64,000 nucleotides of DNA from positions 1-64,000 of the forward strand of contig JAKZRG010000018.1 of the NCBI GenBank assembly GCA_047518265.1, read 5' to 3'. Position 1 is the first letter of the stretch. Each line of letters starts with the position of its first letter. The notes under the pieces are model-generated. The model ran no database searches, was not told the origin of the DNA, and saw only the letters and a list, made by a program, of their open reading frames with translations. A program made the position numbers and the translations under genes. This document shows positions 60,066 through 64,000 of the stretch, in pieces. This DNA is from Oceanospirillum sp047518265 (lineage in GTDB: Bacteria; Pseudomonadota; Gammaproteobacteria; Pseudomonadales; Halomonadaceae).

Positions 60066-60658
60066 CACAATGCCTCCTTATTCAGACCTGCCATCGCATG
60101 CCACAAAACCATAGGCAAAGTTATGCATAACACCATGAATCGGCGGTATTGGAGATTTAGAACCAAAAGAAAAAGATAAAAATAGGTAGGACTTAACGAA
60201 ACGCTGTAATGAAAATTACAGGTCTTAAGTTGATGAAAATAAAGAAAATTTTCTTTAAACGAGCGAAACTCTGACGTACTATCACTGTTAGCCATTATTG
60301 ATACTTCCGATATCAGTTGTGGTTAGCTGCCTCTGGGTGTTTCCAGCACTCAGGGGTAGCGCTTAAATAGATTTAAATATTTGCAGTAAGAACAATCCTT
60401 TTATTGATTAGCAAGTAATAAAACACCAAATACCGATGCAAAGCAATGAGTATTTGGTGTCCTAATATCCGGTATTTTTGACCTGGTCGAGTCTCGCGAC
60501 ACTATTTGTGTTATACGCTTAATGACAACTAGTGTCTGAAGGAAAGATCACGGCTTTGGAGGTGTTGTATCTAGGCATTTTAGCACCTCCAGTGGGGAAT
60601 GGAGGTGTCCACTAAAACGGGTCAAGATCAGGGCGATGTTTCATGCGCTTGTTATACA
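60066..60658. other. Intergenic region rich in inverted repeats
   Basis: About 590 bp. A 76-residue minus-strand frame (60065-60295) overlaps the repeat and lacks family character; I do not call it. The region holds CTGTAAT/ATTACAG (60203-60220), a terminator at 60423-60460 and three GGAGGTG/CACCTCC blocks (60558, 60584, 60601). Right after the stop of the DUF2971 gene the minus strand reads TGTATAACAAGCGC, resembling the start of an integron attC site. Confidence 0.5.
60423..60460 (-). terminator. Inverted repeat, probable terminator of the DUF2971 gene
   Basis: ACACCAAATAC (60423-60433) and GTATTTGGTGT (60450-60460) pair perfectly over 11 bp around a 16-base loop. On the minus strand TTTTATT follows. 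It lies about 200 bp after the DUF2971 gene. Confidence 0.5.
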
Positions 60659-61312
60659 TCATATGCACCGCTCAATATATTTAGTGCAATCAGGTACTTT
60701 TATTATCACAGGAGAAGCAGGCAGGCCCGGTTTAAAGCCCCATGCTGCTCGGTACTCGTCTTGGTGACGATACTCTGTAGGCTTGAGAAAAGCCGGATGA
60801 ACAAATGTAGTGCTCCTAAGAAGTTGGTTTCTTGGCATGTATGTGATTTTCGATGCTTGCCTGAATGTTGCATAGCTCTCAATGTGATTACTAATTGACT
60901 TGAAGAACTTATGCGCGTCTTTAATCACTATGCACGCATCGCACTTAAATTGATTCATTACATCAGGGTTAAACGTTCTAGAAGCACAGAAAATCAAACC
61001 ATCCTTAGATCGCTGCTGAAATACCATATGAGTACCTTCACCGAAGCGAATTTTGTTTTTACACCAAGGGTCTACCTTGGATACTTTGAGAGAACTACGA
61101 ATGAATTGTGCTTCAGGGGTGTCAGAGGACAAATCGATTTCCTTTCCGTCCCAAGCTTCGGCATGAAGGTTTATTAATCCTTCCTCTCTTTCACCAATTT
61201 CCTCACCATGCCGCTCTTCATCTTGGTAGTCGAGTAGTGTCCCAAGCCTAAAACAACCTTGAGACAGTGCTGAGTCAATAAACTCTGACTTTATATATTT
61301 ATACAATTCCAT
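60659..61312 (-). CDS. DUF2971 family protein
   Basis: About 217 residues. L-Y-K-Y-I near the start, L-G-T-L-L-D-Y-Q-D-E-E-R-H-G, L-I-F-C-A-S-R-T and Y-R-H-Q-D-E-Y-R-A-A-W are typical of DUF2971 proteins. These are found in accessory regions and are sometimes linked to defence islands, with no established activity. I start at the ATG at 61310-61312; the frame runs 28 codons further into the RAYT flank repeat, which is unlikely to be coding. The stop codon is directly followed by an attC-like sequence. Confidence 0.75.
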   Translation of the reverse strand: MELYKYIKSEFIDSALSQGCFRLGTLLDYQDEERHGEEIGEREEGLINLHAEAWDGKEIDLSSDTPEAQFIRSSLKVSKVDPWCKNKIRFGEGTHMVFQQRSKDGLIFCASRTFNPDVMNQFKCDACIVIKDAHKFFKSISNHIESYATFRQASKITYMPRNQLLRSTTFVHPAFLKPTEYRHQDEYRAAWGFKPGLPASPVIIKVPDCTKYIERCI

Positions 61313-61534
61313 CTGTAGGCTACCCAACAACAAATAGGGACAGCCATTATTTATTAAAAATAACCACCAAATCAATAGTGACAATATATGTCGCATCTAA
61401 AAATCAGAGAACTGAAAATTACGGTATTTGATGAAAGAAAAACAACACCAAACCACAATTTCAGTGCTACAGGGTGAATAAAACGGCAGATTTGTTAATA
61501 AAGGATATTTCGAGGACTTGGATACTTGTCTGTC

Positions 61535-62516
61535 TTAAACAAATAGAGCCTTAAACTGACTCCCCGAAGAAACCCAGGCTAATCCTTTATCTTTAGCAAA
61601 CTGTTTGAGTCGTTCGATGTGTCCCATAGCTCTACAGGTTTGCAGACCTTCACGTCGCATTGCTTTAAGCCAAGCATCTTGATCGATATTGAGCCGTTGC
61701 AGTATTGGCGGTAGGTGTACGGGAATATGCCCCCTCTTATCCTTTCTACAGCATCGACCCGTCCAATCAATCAGCTCCAGATAATCCGCATAGTCAAAAG
61801 TGATTGAGCGATCACTCTCTTTTTGTTTGGCAGAGAGCGGCTTTAATCGGGGGGAATCTGCACTATTCTTCTGTTTGGCATACTCTCTGATACGCTGCTG
61901 AATTGAAGTGAAATCTGAGCTTTCTGGGCAATCGGCTATTGCCGCTCGTACTGGGTTCAGATCCACATACGCTATGCAGGTTAAAAAGTCCTTGTTCATC
62001 CAGCAAAGCCTGACTCTTAAAGCGTCCTTCCCAGAATCGGCCTGTGCAGCGATCTTCTACATTGGATTTGCGAGCAATATATTCATTCAGGCAATGCATA
62101 AACCAGCTGATATCAGACAGCCTTCCCCGCCACTTTTCGACAATCTCATGCACCTTTTCCAATTTGGCATTTGTGCTGCATTCACCCTTTTGGAAACGCT
62201 GAATTAATACAGGGGCTTTAAAGAGTAGCTTCCAACGCTCTATCACTTCATCTGCTGACCACTGTTCCGCTTCAACCTGATTAATGTAAAGCACAAGATG
62301 ATAGTGGTTGGACATGATGGCATAAGCACAAACATCAATAGCAAACATATGATCCAGTACGGTTAAACGATCCAAAATCCACTGACGGCGATGTTCAAAA
62401 GATTGACCTGAGAATTGATCTTAACCGCATAAAAATGCGCGACGAACACAACGGGCAATACAGTGATAATACGGAGTATCTGAAGGGCTGATTTGTTCAC
62501 GGCGAGCACGAGTCAT
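61535..62516 (-). pseudogene. REP-associated tyrosine transposase (RAYT), inactivated
   Basis: A near full-length gene (about 326 codons) starting M-T-R-A-R-R-E-Q at 62514-62516. It has the Y1-transposase HUH motif in M-S-N-H-Y-H-L-V-L-Y. Two lesions break it. A TAA replaces the GAA found in the 57-kb copy, about codon 32. Near 62000 a run of five T shifts the frame, and reading resumes in F-L-T-C-I-A-Y-V-D-L-N-P-V-R-A. RAYTs move REP/REPIN hairpins; this copy could have mobilised the small palindromes of the region before decay. Flanking repeat sequence runs from about 61337 to 62615. Confidence 0.87.
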
Positions 62517-62792
62517 GGTGTAATCCTCCTTGATTGAAGCGCTATTCCCTAGCGATTGAATTCAAGGTAGACCATGACTTGTGAGCTGTCTAATTTTTGT
62601 GGGTGTCCAGTTTTTTGTCGATTTTTTATTGTAATCGAGTGTAATCGACATTAAGAGTCAAATACCAGAGCATCACAAGGAACCATTCTGGCGGTCGCAT
62701 GAGTGTGGCTGTGCTATGTCATTGGTTTTCGAGCCTTAAAAACTCAGGACACAGACATTTATCCGTCAACTATTAAGGAAAGGGAATAACAG

Positions 62793-64000
62793 ATGAGCGA
62801 TAACGATAACGTCGACTTCTCTAACGTTTACTCGACACCCGCACAAGTACAAGATTTTTACGATGAACCGCCCCTTCAAGACAAGATGGACACCCTATGG
62901 GATCAAGGCTTGGATGCCGCGAATCAGGCCTCGATTGTAAGTAATCCATGGACTGCTACCAACCAAGCACCGTGTGATTGGTACGTTAACCGCAAGGAAG
63001 TGTCTTTCCCGCTTGATTCTCACATTGTGGAGCCAGTGTTCTGGACCGCTTTCCCAAATCGTTTAAAGCTGTATTTTTCGCAAACAGAAAAAAGCCCTTA
63101 TGCCTTCACCGACGAGCAAGTATTCCACCTGGCTGATTTTGGCGATGTAAATTACACCAGTGACTTAGCCACGGAACAAAGTAAAGATGGACTGCCCTTT
63201 AAAATCCCGAGTCAGACCTGTCCTCAAATGTCTTGGACTCAGGAATCAAGTGACTGGAAGCGCTACGATCCTTATGGCCCACGCGGCTGGTTAGACGAAT
63301 ACTGCGAATGGGCAGTAACTCGGAATCAAAACGGCCAGATCACCAACATTAATTTTACCTGCGAGAATCCAGAATACTGGTACACCCTGTGGAAAGTAGA
63401 GCCCCAAAAAGTAGCTGATCTTTACAACGAGCTTTTGAGTAAGGGCGACAGCATTAGCGTTGAAGATCTTCAGTTAAAAGACTCAAAAGGAAAGGTAGTT
63501 AACGACCCGTTCACAGGTGCGCCAGCCTACAATCCGTTAAACAAATGGAATAGTGGTACGATTGCAGACTCTACCCATGGAGGGGCAGTACATTTAACCA
63601 GCCCACCTAACACCATTGGTGCTGAGATACTGCTTGCCGCTCAGGCCACTTTACTACGGGAACTCCCCCCTGAAAATTACAATATGCAGAGCCTGGTATG
63701 TGCCGGTGCATTTGGCCGCCCTTACCGCAATAGTGATCCACACATAGGTTTACAAGTTAACCAGGTAGTAAAAAATGTTGATGTAAAGATAATGCTAACC
63801 AATCCACTTGGGCTATATCTGCAAGCCCCTGATTTTAGTAACTACACCTTCCCAAAAGGTACATGCGTCGACAACTGGTTTAGCGTAGTGCGTGGTCTCC
63901 GCGCAGGTGTGGATGGTCGGAGCTACGATCAGATCCTGCACATGAAGTTTCATGCACCCAGCGGCCATACGTTAGAAGATGTAACAATTGGCACACTTGT
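62793..64000 (+). CDS. Unrecognised protein, N-terminal 402 residues (continues past the window)
   Basis: The frame opens at the ATG at 62793 behind AAGGAAAGGG and stays open to the right edge. There is no signal peptide or membrane helix in the visible part. It is rich in W, N, Y and P. Conserved-looking stretches are C-E-N-P-E-Y-W-Y-T-L-W-K-V, Y-N-P-L-N-K-W-N-S-G-T, H-L-T-S-P-P-N-T-I-G-A-E and R-N-S-D-P-H-I-G. I cannot assign it to a family. The look is of a cytoplasmic enzyme-like protein, not a repeat or surface protein. The upstream gap (62517-62792) carries only the RAYT flank and its own promoter. Confidence 0.8.
   Translation, partial: MSDNDNVDFSNVYSTPAQVQDFYDEPPLQDKMDTLWDQGLDAANQASIVSNPWTATNQAPCDWYVNRKEVSFPLDSHIVEPVFWTAFPNRLKLYFSQTEKSPYAFTDEQVFHLADFGDVNYTSDLATEQSKDGLPFKIPSQTCPQMSWTQESSDWKRYDPYGPRGWLDEYCEWAVTRNQNGQITNINFTCENPEYWYTLWKVEPQKVADLYNELLSKGDSISVEDLQLKDSKGKVVNDPFTGAPAYNPLNKWNSGTIADSTHGGAVHLTSPPNTIGAEILLAAQATLLRELPPENYNMQSLVCAGAFGRPYRNSDPHIGLQVNQVVKNVDVKIMLTNPLGLYLQAPDFSNYTFPKGTCVDNWFSVVRGLRAGVDGRSYDQILHMKFHAPSGHTLEDVTIGTL

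Larger units (their letters stand above)
58655..60205. repeat. Duplicated segment, copy 2 (full length)
   Basis: This 1.55-kb segment matches 53487-54743 and is the complete version: S24 repressor with terminator, REP-like palindrome, and the 95-residue gene missing from copy 1. The S24 proteins differ at roughly a dozen positions, so the duplication is not brand new. Confidence 0.85.

Noticed and set aside
60065..60295. Minus-strand frame of 76 codons before the 95-residue gene
   Set aside because: Its second half is repeat sequence that is also present, non-coding, in copy 1; aromatic-rich translation with no recognisable pattern.
53568..61312. Chromosomal integron array
   Set aside because: attC-like sequence follows two stop codons, but I found no complete R''-L''-L'-R' set and no integrase, so it is listed only as a finding and not as a feature.
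1..64000. CRISPR array, tRNA or rRNA genes
   Set aside because: No regularly spaced repeats with unique spacers and no tRNA- or rRNA-like stretches were recognised on reading both strands; a covariance search would be needed to exclude a tRNA.

Overview
The window looks like the chromosome of a marine, heterotrophic gammaproteobacterium of moderate GC content (roughly mid-40s percent by eye), possibly of the Oceanospirillales type. Support: a complete protocatechuate 4,5-cleavage (lig) pathway, a TRAP transporter, a general porin, many LysR/AraC regulators and REP-associated (RAYT) transposase relics. No rRNA, tRNA or CRISPR array was recognised. Genus and species cannot be fixed from the sequence alone.

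Layout. (1) 1-1.9 kb: a minus-strand pair of secreted proteins, an LruC/DUF4114 protein and a repeat-bearing lipoprotein cut by the left edge. (2) 2.1-10.1 kb: a plus-strand operon of a radical SAM enzyme, a stand-alone NRPS module (C-A-PCP-TE, 1307 aa) and a patatin phospholipase with cyclic-nucleotide-binding domains. This is the best candidate for an undescribed small-molecule or lipid system. (3) 10.1-12.4 kb: a decayed antitoxin-like fragment, palindromic repeats and a DarTG DNA ADP-ribosylation toxin-antitoxin pair. (4) 12.5-33.4 kb: aromatic catabolism. A minus-strand unit holds ligC, an aldo/keto reductase, TRAP dctPQM and a hemerythrin. Next come a DOPA-dioxygenase-like protein, a porin, a LysR regulator with two helix-turn-helix domains, plus-strand ligJ-ligK-ligU-ligI, and ligAB divergent from an AraC regulator. 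Together these convert protocatechuate to pyruvate and oxaloacetate. (5) 34-39 kb: an APC permease, a LuxR-type regulator, a class III aminotransferase and an APH-like kinase, which I read as an amino-alcohol kinase plus phospho-lyase catabolic set. (6) 39.3-43.6 kb: two aromatic-aldehyde-type dehydrogenases around an AraC regulator, probably feeding aldehydes such as vanillin or 4-hydroxybenzaldehyde into the lig pathway. (7) 44-53.3 kb: redox and detoxification genes, three divergent LysR arrangements and an exported intradiol dioxygenase.

(8) 53.3-62.6 kb is an accessory, repeat-rich region with all genes on the minus strand. It holds two copies of an S24-peptidase repressor in a duplicated segment, an AraC-VOC pair, a nucleotidyltransferase-fold protein, a DUF2971 protein, small unknowns, four or more RAYT copies or relics, and a 93-bp insertion with terminal inverted repeats. 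(9) From 62.8 kb to the right edge a long plus-strand reading frame of unrecognised family stays open.

Non-coding signals seen directly: a 15-bp motif shared by the LysR-ligJ intergenic region and the porin upstream region; 21-bp-phased direct repeats in front of both AraC regulators; a 66-bp hairpin repeat with a compensatory base-pair change at 31.0 and 39.0 kb; and a terminator-like hairpin abutting the darT start codon.
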